Positions 22,381 through 35,182 of a stretch of 64,000 nt of DNA are shown here, piece by piece. The position numbers and the translations under genes are program-made. The notes under the pieces are model-generated. The model had not been told where the DNA came from and made no database searches. It saw nothing but the letters and a program-made list of their open reading frames with translations. Position 1 is the stretch's first letter. The number at the start of each line of letters is the position of its first letter. Source of the DNA: Cycas panzhihuaensis. Lineage: Eukaryota > Cycadophyta. The stretch spans positions 251,107,741-251,171,740 of the forward strand of contig CM041465.1 in the NCBI GenBank assembly GCA_023213395.1. The letters run 5' to 3'.

Positions 22381-23770
22381 CTTCATCGTGGATAATGGAT
22401 ACTGAAGCAACACAACACATGACTTGTCATCGCCAGTTCTTTCAAGATTTTGACTTTGAAGTTCATGGTGTTGTACACATGGCTGATAAATCATCTCAGC
22501 TAGTCAAAGGACTTGGAATAGTTTGCCTGAAACTCCTAGGCCTTCCAGATTTTACACTTGTTAATGTTTTATATATTCCTGCTCTAAAGCAGAATCTGCT
22601 TTCCCTATCCACCCTTGTCTCTTATGGATTTGATCTGAGTGTAACTGCAAACAATTAAACTCTCTGTGTCATTCACCCTCCTTCAAATGCTATGGTTATG
22701 ACCAGAATTCTTAATGGTAAACGTTTTTGCCTAACTGGCTCACCATCCTCTGAAGCCAACTATGTTGATGATGAATTTATTTTTACCACAACCCTGACTC
22801 GTTAAAAGTTGTCCTAAGTAGCTCTATGGCATGCTCGTATGGGCCATATCAAAATTGATCGTTTAAGAGAACTACAAGACACTCTTCCCGGTTTGCCTAA
22901 GTTCCCCTCCAAGCCCTTTAAATGTGAAGCATGTATTATCGCTAAATCTCAAAGACAACCCTTTCCTCGTAGTTAGTGGAAATCTATCTAACCTTTGCAG
23001 CTTGTACACTCAGATATATGCAGTCTTATGCCCATCCTTTCTATCAAACAGAAGTGGTACTATATTACTTTCATTGATGATTTTACCAAGAAAGTATGGG
23101 TTGCTTTTCTTGCAAAGAAAGATGAAGTTTTTTCTATGTTTCAAGCTTTCAAGGCTCGCGTGGAAAATGAATCTAGATTCAAGATCAAAATACTCAGGAG
23201 TAACAATAGTGGCGAGTACACATCTAATGAGTTTGAATTGTACCTACGTCAACATGGAATCAAACATTAGACCATTGTTACAGGTATACCCCAGCAAAAT
23301 GGAGTTGCCAAGTGTATGAACAGGATCATCATGAATATGGCTCGTCTTTATCTTTGGTATATAAGAATGTCCCTATCTATCTTTGGGATGAGGCTATCTG
23401 GACTACTATGTATTGCATCAACACTATTAGTCCCTCCAAGCTCAGCCCCTCTCCACATGAAATGTGGTATGGACAAACCCCCTCTATCTCCCACTTCAGA
23501 ATTTTTAGCTCTACTTGTTATGCTCATATTTTACAGGAACATAGAAATAAGCTCCAAGATAGAGGCATCAAAGGCATCTTTGTCAGATCCCCTATGGACA
23601 AATAGGGATACAAGGTTTTTATACCTTTAGAGCGTAAAATCATCATTACTAGAGATGTTATCTTTACAGAGACTGAAGATTAATTACTCAGACTTTACTC
23701 TAAGACGCCTTCATACCGATTTAATGATGCTACTGAATTTGATATCTAGATTCCAAAATTTAGGGGGGGA
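22381..23770 (+). pseudogene. pol: Protease and integrase part of copia A pol
   Basis: Protease begins with WIMDTEATQHM near 22390; the DTGS active site has become DTEA (element C keeps DTGS). The integrase zinc-binding region is LWHARMGHIKI...CEACIIAKSQ (about 22830-22960). The core follows from 22995 with VHSDIC and FIDDFTKKVW. The usual TDNGGEY is SNNSGEY and the catalytic Glu region reads NGVAKCMNR, so at least two catalytic positions are lost. Stops lie near 22656, 22805 and 23268, and a frameshift near 23300. Confidence 0.8.
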
Positions 23771-24139
23771 GATGCTAAACAGTTGCTTAAAATCTTGGAA
23801 TCTGACAATAGAGCCTCAGAGGATACAAGCTGTGACTCCAATCCAATGTGTATACATCTAGCACCATCATTTGTGAACAGCCAAGTTGACAAAGGTAAAG
23901 ACATAGCAGAAGGATCATCTTCTCCAACATATGTGGCTGGCCCATCTTCTCCAGCATCGTCAACTTCCTCCGTGCCAAATATTTCACATGATCCTTTTTA
24001 GGATCAAAACGAAGATCAAGAGGTTGTAGAAATGAAAACCTCATTCCCAACTCGAGGTTTTCGTGAAGCCTACCAGCTACACAAGGACATATGACCAGAT
24101 GAGGTAGGCAAAACTAGCACTAGAAGTGCCCATAGAGTA

Positions 24140-25745
24140 ATGATGCATGAATCACTTTCTGTTGAGCTTGAACTAGCTGAACTGCATCTTGCTCTTAATG
24201 AAGAGCCCCTAACGTACCAAGAAGTTGTAAAGCATGCAGCTTGGAGAAATGCCATGAATGAAGAGTATCAATCTCTTATTAAGAACGGTGCATGGGAGCT
24301 TATTAATCTACCACTCGGAAGAAAGGTAGTTCAAAATAAATGGGTGTTCAAAAACAAGTATAGATCAGATGACACCCTAGAAAAACACAAGGTGAGGTTG
24401 GTAGCAAAAGGATTCACGCAAAGGGAAGGCATTGACTACACTTAAATCTTTGCTCCTACAACCAAGTGGCCTACAATCAGAACTCTTATAGCCTTGGCTA
24501 CTCAGCAGGGTTGGAAAATCCACCAACTTGATGTTAAGACCGTATTTCTCAATGGGGACCTTAAAGAAGAAATTTATATGGCTCAGCCAAAAGGATACGA
24601 GATTGACGGTTAGGAGCATAAAGTTTGTAGGCTCAAAAAGTCCTTGTACGGCCTAAAGCAAGCCCCCCGTGCTTGGTTTACCAAGTTATATGAAAGAATG
24701 AGGTAACTTGGATATGAGGTTTATGACTATCAAGATATTGATACAACATTATTCATCAAGCGTCAAAATGATAAAGTCACTTACCTCTTAATCTTTGCGG
24801 ATGACATGCTCATAACGGGGAATAGTGAACAGGTAATCAACCAGCTGAAGAAGGACCTTGCTAAAACTTTTGAATTGTCTGACCTCGGGTTGATGAAATA
24901 TTACTTGCAAATTGAAGTAACTCAAAAGGATGGAAAAATCTTTCTCTCCCAAGAAAATATATCAACGATCTTCTAACAAAGTTTCAGTTGAAAGGTGCTC
25001 GACCAGTGGATACACTTATGGAGCCTAATATTAAGCTCTCAGTTGATGGTGACAATAGGGAGGCGGGGCCTTGACATTCTCTGTGCAACTTGTAGGTAGT
25101 CTCATTATTACTACCAACACAAGGCCAGATATTGCATACTCTATTGGCATTCTTGCAAGATTCATGATAAATCCTAAGTAGAATCATTGGCAAGCTGCAA
25201 TATGAGTGTTGAGGTACCTAAAGATGACTAGCAAATATGGTCTGTTGTATGAACCTAATGCAGAATTTAAACTTTATGCATACACAGACTCAGACTTTGC
25301 CGAAGATAAAGACACAGGAAGATCTACGTCTGGGTATGTAACATTTCTTGGAATAGCACCAATATCATGGACATCCAGACGACAGAAAATAGTTGCATAC
25401 TCAATTGCTAAAGCTGAGTACATTATTACTTCTGAGACAAGCAAGGAGATGATATGGCTTAGAAAATTGTTGAATACATTAAATGCCACCCAAACAAGTT
25501 CTACTAGCTTACATGTAGATAATCAATCTACAATCCAGATGGCTAAAAATCTTGTATTTCATGATCGTACCAAACATATAAGTACAAAAGTCCACAGGAT
25601 TAGAGAACTAGTTCATAATGGCACAATTTAATTGAGTCTTGCCCACGATGACCAAGTGGCCGATATCTTCACCAAACCACTGAAGAGGGTGAAGTTTAAA
25701 CAGTTCCGAAAGCAACTCGGCCTTAGGGCCTCCATCTCTGACTAA
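24140..25745 (+). pseudogene. pol: Reverse transcriptase and RNase H part of copia A pol
   Basis: RT starts near 24200 (AWRNAMNEEYQSLIKNGAWEL), continues through LDVKTVFLNGDLKEEIYM and [16 protein letters not shown], and keeps its Asp pair in LIFADDMLITGN near 24800. RNase H spans about 25200-25745 with TDSDFAEDKDTGRSTSGYV, KAEYI and the ADIFTKPL end. Stops include 24443-24445, 24611 and 25629. The polyprotein ends at TAA 25743-25745 after SISD. Order integrase before RT defines it as Ty1/copia. Confidence 0.85.
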
Positions 25746-25940
25746 TTGAAGGAGATGACAATAGGACCATCATACTCTGTCTCATTCGTGAAAACCCCTT
25801 GTGGGCGCGGAAGGACAAGAGTAAGTCTCTGCTCTATCCCATTCGTGAAAACCCCATGTGGGCGTGAAAGGATAACGGTTGTATCATTTTGGAAAATCAG
25901 AACCTGTGAAAACTCGAAAGGGCATGGGGGATGACCAAAT
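25746..25940 (+). repeat. Tandem repeat in the 3' untranslated region of copia A
   Basis: Two 57-base units begin attcgtgaaaacccc at 25784 and 25841, with a third partial unit near 25893. The frame directly after the pol stop stays open to 25934 and repeats the motif FVKTPCGR. The same open stretch occurs in element C (56618-56430, minus). Confidence 0.75.
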
Positions 25941-26166
25941 GATATATGGAGACTCAGTAGATTTTAGCTATAAAATTTATTGTACTGATTGGCTATCTGG
26001 CTACATTTAAAGAGCTACCTGAGCTAGGTTAGTAGATTAGAAAATTTGTGGGTTTTCTTCCCCATGAGGGTTTCCCACAAAAGTATCATACTAGTTTACT
26101 TTGTAAGAGGCTCACATGAAGACCTCATAGGATAGAATAAAATAGAATGAAATGACCTTCTACCAT

Positions 26167-26178
26167 TAATGGGGAGAT
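26167..26178 (+). other. Polypurine tract of copia A
   Basis: Purine-rich aatggggaga lies directly before the 3' LTR, where plus-strand DNA synthesis would be primed. Confidence 0.7.
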
Positions 26179-26475
26179 TGAAAAGGGTTAATGACATAAG
26201 GTCATTACATTAGTTGATTATTTCAAAAAATGGTCTTAAGTGAACTTTAAATTAGATCACTTAAGTGAAATGCACTTTCATGTGCATTATGTGTAATTTC
26301 ATTTCACCTAACTCAAATGCTCCCTCTCTCAATATAAAAGTAAAGCTCAATGGAGGAGATTCATTCTTACCTCCCCATTTTGTGAGAACTACTTTCTTTC
26401 TCTCAAGTCTCTCTTGCTCCCATGTTTGCCTTTGTGTTTAGTGCATGGAGATGAAGGATAGATCCACTCTTTTCA
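26179..26475 (+). repeat. 3' LTR of copia A
   Basis: This 297-bp LTR runs TGAAAAGGG to TCTTTTCA and is followed by the ACTTA duplication at 26476-26480. It is intact, in contrast to the split 5' copy. Confidence 0.92.
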
Positions 26476-26480
26476 ACTTA

Positions 26481-26745
26481 TTGGCAACACAAGGTTGGCA
26501 AATGGGTGCATGATAAGTCTCCTCATATATCAATGGATCTAGGGTTTCACCATGCTTTTGCTACAAACCACCTCCACATAATCACATGGCTTCTATAGGC
26601 TCAACAACGATTGCAAGAGGAATAAGTATCATCAAACAAAAATAGGCACTTCCTCACACACCAGAATTAGGGTTTCATCAACCAACACCTTGGTTAATCT
26701 AGGCTTCACCTCACTCAAGCTTGATTCACCTTAACTTTGATACCA
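26481..26745 (-). mobile_element. Leader fragment and primer site of older minus-strand element E
   Basis: Read on the minus strand, 26745-26732 is TGGTATCAAAGTTA, a methionine-tRNA-type primer site. It follows an LTR edge at 26746 (minus-strand LTR end ...GATTTCCAACA). The leader then runs down to 26481, where copia A interrupts it, and would resume at 5087 leftward. No coding motif is visible. Confidence 0.5.
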
Positions 26746-29350
26746 TGTTGGAAATCAAACCTGCAATAAGATAATGTTTACAAACAGAACGAAAACACCT
26801 CTAAGATCGAACGATACCCTTAAGGTACCTTAAATTATATTAACAAAACATCCTTACAATAGATATGTCATATGATACACTATATGTCTATTTATAATAC
26901 ATGACATGATAATGAGAGCGGGACCCACTTGCATGTGGGATAAAATAAATGTGCATTACTAATATTCCAATAGCTATAAATGCATTATTATTTTCTTTTT
27001 GTTTTCCTTTCTATATTTATTCTATTATATGGGCATCAATAATATTCAATGAGTACAAACATGATGTATGAGGGTACACTATGCCTATATATTTATTTAT
27101 TATTAATTTTTATTTTTTTGTTTCCTTCTTCATTATTTTTTGTAAGGTAGTAGCACTATATATAGTTCATATGCTACTTATAATGGTTGTATGTAGCTTT
27201 ATACATCTAATGATGCACTAGTATGATGTTCATATGCTATAGGTGGGATATATATTAATTGGCCTATGTGAGATATAGTGATTGTTTTGGAGATTAATCG
27301 TGAACTAAAGGCATGGCAATAGGTAACTACATTAATGGGAAATAAGGGATTAATAGTGTTTTATTATTATTATTATTATGTATATAATTTTTTATATTTC
27401 CTTCTAAGATGAGATTGTTTCTTTGATACCACATGTTGTGAACCTAAATACATCACATCATATTATTTTATGGTTTTGAGCTTGTTTAAGAAGGCTACTC
27501 TCTAAGTTGTATATCAAAGTGTCATGACATCAAATTACAAGCACCATGCATATTTATATGAATTATAGTGTCTGTTCATGGATAAAGATGGCTCTTCAAT
27601 CATACCCATTAATAATTCATGATAATTAATAATAATTGATCACTGATTAAAGTCATAACATGCTTCTTTTATATTATCTAATTTATACTCTCTTGTATAC
27701 TTTTATGAGAATCATTATAATTATATCTTGTTCTTTTCTAATTGTCAGGGTATGTTCCATTTTTACTCCTTACATATGTTGATGTCTAGAAATATTCATT
27801 AACCACTCCCACTTAATATTATATTATTACAATCTTATGTTTTACTTATGGCTTTCTTATAGTTGTGGTTTAATTTGTAATTTTCCATAAGTTTCTCAAG
27901 TGCCTTAATTAACTTATTTATCATTTCCAGCTTCACTAAGAATTATTGTGGTCTAAGGAAAAGAAGAGATTATTTTTTCAACACTATAAAATCATAAAAG
28001 CATATTTGCTCTTAAAAGTAATTAGATTTCATTATATATTCATTCCAAAATCCATTTAATAACATAATTTTGTCTCCTTTGGGACCTATATTAATATAAA
28101 TATTTGGATATATATCTAAATCCTCTTGATCTAAAATAATTGGATTTACTTCATAATTTTCCTTTAGGAATGAGATGTATAAATCTTTTATCTTACTAAT
28201 TATCTATTTTTATAGAGATAGCATCTATTATTTTTCTAGGGTTATAATAATATTGACCATGGTCTTTTTCAATAATTTGCATAATGACTAATCACTTCTA
28301 ATAGAAGCTAATTAGCATCCTTACATATTATAAGGAAATTTAGTATGATAAAGGGTTATGTAAAGAGGTAAGAAAATTAGGGATTTTATTAAATTTATCC
28401 TAAAATAAATTAAGAAATGGGAAACACCAACTAAGAAATACTGAAGTAGCCTTAAATTAATACCCAAGAAATTACAATTATATAGTTAGTAATTAAGCTA
28501 TAAATGGTGGACTTTCAAGTTAATACAAATTCAGTAAAGAGATGAGGCACTTAGTTGAAAAGTGATAATTGAGTTGATGCTCAAAAGAGTTCAACTATTT
28601 TTTATTAATTTTGAATTTCTTTTTAGTTATTATATTTTGTTAAGTATCAATTTTTTAAGAAAGTAAAAAAATTTTAAATATGCAACTTGAATAATTATGA
28701 TTCAAGAAAACTTATGAATGGATTGAAGGCCTTAGGCTTTATAATAGAGAAGGTTAAGTACCATGGAAGGGAAGGCCATATGGGAATGATAGGGCCAACG
28801 GTTTTAATTTTAGTAGTTAAAGAAAATGAAAAGCCTATTTATGCTTATGCAACAACAATGAAAAAAGAATTCATAAGATAAGACAAATGGGGCTAAAAAG
28901 ACCAAATTTTAATCTCATAGCCATAATAGTGGTTTCTTTAGGATTAAAGGGATGGTAGTATAGTTAGCACTAGAGAACTTTAATGAGACTAAAGTCCATC
29001 AAAGATATTATAAAGTGTGGATTACAATTTGTAATAAGCTTGTTAATACGAATCTTAACCATGATTTTAATTATGAGAATACACTTAATAATCACTAAGA
29101 TGGTCAAATGGAATCCCTTGAGAGTGAATTCCAATATTGTTGATTGAGTACAATGATGGTGATTATCTAATAAATTTAGATGATTCAAATAAGAATCCAA
29201 TGAGTAATGTGGTAGTTAAGTAACTTCATATGATATCTACACACTTTAATAACATATTAAGAGATTGTACAGAGTTTTATATCTTTTTATTAAAGGTTGC
29301 ACCTCCTCATAATAAATTAAATAATCTTATTTTTTTTATTGATGTTTTGG
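26746..29350. other. LTR edge of element E, then AT-rich intergenic DNA
   Basis: TG at 26746 starts the E LTR as seen on the plus strand. I could not place its other end, which is probably within the next few hundred bases. The remainder to 29350 is AT-rich with a short TTA repeat near 27362-27380. A 64-codon open frame at 28687-28881 matches nothing I recognise and is likely chance. Confidence 0.4.
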
Positions 29351-29359
29351 CCTCATTAC

Positions 29360-32300
29360 CACTTGGAAACGCACCTCTAGGGGCCACTAAACATCAGAGG
29401 ACCAAGCCTACACTATAACTAAACAAAAGGCTTAAAGATCCTTGAGAGTGGGGGGATAGGTCACCCACAAAAGGCATCTGTGCATTAGAACATGGGTTCA
29501 GGGACCCAAAAATGGCGCACAAGACCCTCCCTTTAGGTAGGTACCTTCTCAGATTCGAAATGGGTGAAGGCGTCCTCAGTTTGCCGAGTAGTCTTAAAGG
29601 GAACTCTCCTATCCTACTGGGTTAAGGAAGGAAAGGGAGGACTAAAGCACTTTTTCCAGGATGAAGGGAAAAAGGAGGTGAACCCTAGTGGAAAAAGGGT
29701 GCTTAAGGAATAAGAGAGTGATGGCAACTGAAAAGAGTGCAAAGGGAGTTTTGGTGTAGGATAATCAAACCCTAAGGAGAGTAAGGTGAATGGGGTGCCT
29801 TACCAAGGATTGTCTAAAGAGGATGCCTCTAGCGTTTATATGAATCAAACGGGTGATTAAGGGTGTCAAAAGTTTTGGGAGATGTCTTTATTGTGCTTAA
29901 AAAGGTAATGCGATAATACAAAGTACTGTTGCCACTCAATAAATACAATTTGAAAGAAAGCTATCTTATTTATCTCTCTTTTTCCTCGCTCTCCTTTTTC
30001 TTTTGTAAGTAAAAAGACAAGGAAATAAAGGAAGGAGTAAATGTAAAGGGAGAAGAGAGTGCAATGACTAATATAATTCGTTCTAATAATACATGGGAGA
30101 AAATGTGGTTATTAAAAGGCTTAAGTTCTCTTTATATTCCCACCCTTGAGAGTGCAAGGAGTATGCAAGAGAGAGGGAGATGCAATAAAGGGAAAGGAAA
30201 TCGTTTTGTAACTTTTCTCTAGAGATGCAATATGAGTAGTAAATTAACCCAAACTACCCTTGTTTAAATACTCATGCAATAAGAAGGGAAAAGAAAGTGA
30301 AGTCAATGCATGTTAATGCAACAGATAACTTTCCTTCCTAACGAATGTAAAGTAGATGATCTACAAGCAAAATAAAATGCAACTTTCTTTCTTCTCTTTT
30401 TCTTTGGAAAAAAAGGAGGAAAGGGATAAAGGAAGAAGGATAAGTCAGAGAAAGTGCACCTGGAATCAAGTCAGCCTGTGGAATGCACCTTCCTTCCTTC
30501 TTTGTAACCTCTTCACCAGTCACCTCACACTCCTTGTCATGGTTGGCATTGTAGGTGCAACGTTGGTGGGGCTTCCTTACCTTCCCCGAGATGCTTGTGC
30601 AAAAAAATAAAAAAAGAAAAGTTGCAAGGAAAAGTTTCAAAAGAAATAAAATGGAAATAAGGTGCACGCACCTTTTACTATGATTCTTGTTTGCCTAAGA
30701 AAGAAAAACTTGCTTGATAGATCAATTTTCTCTTTACAAGAGATTATATGTATATATGAAAGCAAATAGATATTTATGTATATATACGTTTTCCAAAAGG
30801 AAATCTAAGCTTGCTTGCATGCTTTTTAGGAAAAGGAACCAATATGCTATTTAATATTTCTCAATATGCATTCTAAGTTAAGGGGGGTAAAGGGAGTGAG
30901 AAAGAAAGTCTTAGAATGGCCAACCCTTCCAAACATGGCACCTCCCCATACTCAAGTACTCTAAGCAACCAAATCAATCTTTAGGCAAATAAAGAAAATG
31001 ACAATGCTCACAAGGATAAAATTTGTAAAAGCTGAAAAAATTGTAAATGTTGTGAAAGTTGCAATGTTGCAACCTTTGCAAGATTTACAAGAATAGGGCA
31101 AGAATCTCACAAACAATAAGATTCACTAGGAGATCTGGTATTAGATGATGTGTGGGGCCTGGTTGCAGGCATTACAAGTGGTTGCCAATGCCACAACCAG
31201 TAAGAGCCTTTACCCCAAGGGTTTCTTGGCGTGCAGGGTGGATATGAGATGGGAGAGATGAGAAAGGTAGGGGGTTTCCCTAGAGGATGCAACTAAGAGG
31301 GTCAGAACCCTAGCCTTAGGCTTCTCTTCTCATTTTCTGCAAGTTCCCATGATCCACCTGCTAGTGGCCTAAGAGGATCCCCAAGAGGTGAGGAAGGATG
31401 AATAAAGGAAAGGAAGGGTTTACCTTCCTTTAAAAAATCTAAGGAACAGATGTAGGAGGGAGATTTTTGTGTAAATAAAGGAAAATACTCACAAAATGCC
31501 CTTGCCAAAAGAAAGAACAGTAAGGTATAGATTTGAAATCATTGCTAAAATTGATTTGGGGTAGATATTACCTTATGAATCGATAGGAGGAGAAGGATCC
31601 CTCTTGTTGGGTGGAAGAAGGCCCCACTTAGTAATAAAAGGAGGGTGAGAAACCTGCAAAAGCTTGATGTGATGGCTGGAGTGAGCACTTAAGGATGAAA
31701 ACCTACTGAAAATGAGCTACTATAGACCTACAACTTAGGGTTTTTGCCCTAAGGGAAGGAGAAGGTAGGAGAAGAGAGCAAGAGATAGCAATTAGAGACA
31801 TTTTTTCTTTCTCAAAGGAGCGAAGAGAGATAAAATAAGTTTGAAATTGAGTTTTTATACCCAATTTTGGTCTTTCGAGAGATTAGGATTTACTCTGGGT
31901 GGGAAACAACCTTCTGCCATGTGTTAGTTTCACAATAAATATAAAATTAGCCATTTTCAGGCTATGGATGCTTGTGAACAGTTACCCCGTGGTAAACTTT
32001 ATGGTACCGCAAAGTTTGGCGTGATATTGTGAATAGTGCTGCAGTGTGGCTAAGACATAGGAGAAAAATAAAAGGGGGCCTAGGAGGCCCCCAAAAGAAA
32101 GCTTCTAGACCCTAACAGAGCAAAATTCTTGGCTAGAAAGGCATCTAAGAGACCTTTAGGCACCGATGGGACCCCATCAAGTAAGGCAAGAGTGGTAATT
32201 AAGCCCAAACATGGGACAAGTCGCAAGTGCAAAGATGACTGGGCCTAAAACAAGGTGTTAGGGATAATGCAATGCCAAAAAATGTCAAGAGTAGCCTACG

Positions 32301-32440
32301 GGAGCCTAGGAGTACTCAAGAGTACTGTGGAGGTGTGATGGAGGGCTGTATTGTGCCATAGGACATTTGTCTTGAGTCGTCATAGGCTAAAATGATAGTC
32401 ATAGGCATCAAAGAGGTAGGCAAACTAAGCATATCAATCA
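29360..32440 (-). repeat. Inverted, diverged LTR related to gypsy B
   Basis: On the minus strand this 3.1-kb stretch parallels the B LTR. A 15-base block, gagtcgtcataggct (32374-32388), is identical to the complement of 5357-5371 in B. The left end (gcgtttccaagtggtaatgagg as the minus strand reads near 29350-29375) resembles the B LTR/primer junction gcgtttcactggcgaccat. Plain alignment by eye fails over much of the middle, so this is an old relative. Open frames inside (30338-30667, 31302-31508) show no known domain. Confidence 0.4.
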
Positions 32441-32510
32441 TGCAGATAACAATACCATGTATAATGCATCTAATAAATATCTCATTACATTTTGAAGTAA
32501 ATGAAGGGCA

Positions 32511-32580
32511 AAGTTAGAGATATTGTTATGTTCTTTAATATGGGCTTGTAATTTGGTTATGTTATATCCTCAAGCCTTCA
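32511..32580 (+). repeat. 3' remnant of the 5' LTR of D
   Basis: These 70 bases (gttatgttctttaatatggg...cctcaagccttca) match 40231-40300. Sequence to the left no longer matches the LTR. Confidence 0.75.
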
Positions 32581-32582
32581 TA

Positions 32583-32594
32583 TGGTATCAGAGC
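32583..32594 (+). other. Primer-binding site of D
   Basis: TGGTATCAGAGC is an exact initiator-tRNA-Met-type site, two bases after the LTR end. Confidence 0.85.
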
Positions 32595-35182
32595 TCAACA
32601 TTTTTTATTTAAGGAGCATATGATAGCGTTATGACACATTTTTTGGTTTATATTTCAATTATTCATGTAAATTTACCATAGTTTTCTAAAGTTTTCATAT
32701 ATTTTCTATTAATGTTTGAGATATTTGCTTCGTATACTCTATATATTCACATATTTGGCAAATTTCTTCAACATTTACAGGCATATGCAGCCCAATAACA
32801 TTCTAGAATTATTCTATAAAAGTTTTGTTTGATATTTTATCAATTTTTAAGTGGTTCTTAGTCTATTTTTTGAAGATTTTTTAGGTTCCTCAACTTTGAT
32901 AGGCTAGTGCACCTTCACCGTTAGATGAAACACTGGCAAGTGACCACTCATTTTTCTCCTTGACGAGTCTATTCTTATATGGATTAGATGGATCGAAAAT
33001 CCATCCCCTCTCAGCTGAGATATCGTGTTTAGAAGGTAGTACACTCTATTTGCCTACTAAAACCCTATTACTCAGTTTGAACCACATTGCAATGCAATTT
33101 ATTTTTTCACTTCATTAACATATATCACATATTTTATAACCTAATGTCCTTTGCTATAGTTTTATACTAGTTATTCTTTAATATTACATTATATTTATTC
33201 ATTTTTTATAGTCATGCACCATGCATTTTATTTAGTGTAAAGAGCATCTATTTAATCTGTTAATAATCATGTTTTTATAAATATACTAACTGTATATAGC
33301 TCTACATCAATCTAAAGTAGATTTATTGAGTTTTCAAAAGATTTCTTTAATTAATTTCATCATTTTCCCCCTCAATTTTAGGTTTAATTAGCTCTCTAAT
33401 CTTTGATAGACTGTTGTAATTCAATGGAAGGACAAAATTGCATCATATGACTACTCATATTTCTCCTCTTTGAGTCTGCTTCATAGTGGAAAAGATAATT
33501 CATTAATTGATCATTCTGTTGAAGAGATATCACTCTCTAAAGCTCGCCCTCTCTATGGTTTCATCAAATCCCGGTGTCTGTCTAATTTTGTCTTCATTTT
33601 ATTTCATTTTTTAATCTTTTTTTTTTTTTTTGTAGACTTAGGTGTTGAACCTCTACAACTTGATCAATTAATTTTTAGATTATTTTACACTATTTTTTAA
33701 TCAATTTAATTGATCAAATAAGCTCCTACGAGTTGCACGGACCTATTTTTTGTGTTTTTTATGTAAATTTTGATTCTCTAATATATATATATTTATATAG
33801 TTTATAAAAATTAAATTAAATTTGATAATTTTTTAGGGTTAGCCCTTTTTACTCCCTAGTTGTGATTACTTTGAGCCCCAATGTGACTACGTTCTTCATG
33901 TTTTAGGGGTAGATTTCAAATAATTATAAGTTTTTATTATTAATATTTTTGGTTTTAAAAGGATTAATATGAATTTGATATTATTTGGAATCTGTTAGTC
34001 CTCTTTGTAGCTTAATAGGTAGTCACATGCAGTGACCTGGTGACTAAGGGGCTAATTTACGAAGGGGCTTAAGTGACCCCTCCTTCTATTTTTATCCATA
34101 AGTAACTATATGTATTGTTTCTTTAATATCTTTCAAACTAGAAGTCCATTTTTCAAATGGTTTAAGTCATTAAAAAGTTAACTTAGAGACCTATGTATTA
34201 GAGTCATTTTTATTCTGATTTGAAGTTGTTTTGTAAGGTTTCTAGGCTGCTAAAATCAGCCCTCTTATTTGATCCTAATTTGAGCTTTCACTACATTTTC
34301 AACGTAATTTTCTTAAAATTATTAAAGCATATTAATGATATAATGGTATACTGATATGTTATAGTAGATTTTGCTTTAAAAATTAAGGCTTATAAGTGTT
34401 TTTTTGCTAAATTTATATAGGTTTGCCCTTTGAGAAGGAAGTACATATTTTAAACATTTTTTTATAAATAAAAGAGCACTTTAACCCTCACATATTTTAA
34501 TTTATTTTATTTAAAGCTATCCATTTCAATTTCATTTCATTTAAAGCTCATTTCATTTTATTTATTGTTATATTTTCAAGTTATTTTTTTTAAGTGTTAT
34601 TAAAAAGAATCCTTATTTGTAAATAAGACCATACTTAAAATTAATATTCACATTAATAAGATAACATCCCAAATAAATAACCCTATTTTCTAACCTTGTA
34701 AGGGGAATGATTAGGACCCTTAAAGTTACCACCCTATATACATCTTTAGTGAACTCTAATTTATTGAGGAAACCATTAACTATCAAGTATATTCAGTGGT
34801 AGACAGAGGTGGAGAACCTTATCCTTTTTTGAGTTTAGAGACTAGGACCTAGAGGGGGTGAGTGTCTTAGTTGTTAAAGCTTTCATTGCTAGATCTATTG
34901 CTAAGCATAAGTCTAGCATAGGTGGATCAACAGATTAAGAGGGTATTGTACCTTCTTAGTAGCCTATGTATTAAGGTATATAGAGTATAGCATTCATGTA
35001 CTAATATATTGGGTCCCTAGTTTTCCACTTATGGGTAGGTGCTACTAGACATGATAGCAACCAAAAACTTTCCTTGAAGACCCTAAGACATAGAACTCTA
35101 GAATAGAAACCCCTTAAGTAGACAAGACACAATTAAATTTAAAACTTTTGGGGGTGCACTTTAAATAAATTTTTAAAAAATA
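32595..35182 (+). other. 2.6-kb non-coding leader of D with internal duplication
   Basis: No coding motif is seen. Two diverged units (about 32640-33060 and 33240-33580) each carry a 'ttgatagRctRgtg...aYgactactcat' line and a following 'ctcctt/ctcctctttgagtct' line, suggesting an old tandem duplication. The leader is the part shared with element 0 at the window start. Confidence 0.5.

Larger units (their letters stand above)
5093..26475 (+). mobile_element. Copia retrotransposon A (7.6 kb, interrupted by gypsy B)
   Basis: Once the 13.8-kb insertion of B is removed, this is a complete LTR element: 297-bp 5' LTR (5093-5173 plus 18957-19172), primer site, 2-kb leader, gag-protease-integrase-RT-RNase H in copia order (21194-25745), 3' untranslated repeat, polypurine tract and 297-bp 3' LTR (26179-26475). 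The target duplication ACTTA flanks it. I count about 7 differences between the LTRs, roughly 2.4 percent. Coding frames are broken by many stops and frameshifts, so it cannot encode its own proteins. Element C (55896-63570) is a second copy of the same family in opposite orientation. Confidence 0.92.

Noticed and set aside
25746-25934. Annotating the frame after the copia A pol stop as a gene
   Set aside because: It opens with TTG, has no upstream signal and lies in a 57-base tandem repeat; kept only as a repeat and a finding.
28687-28881. 64-codon frame in AT-rich DNA
   Set aside because: No recognisable domain, no flanking gene signals; length is compatible with chance.
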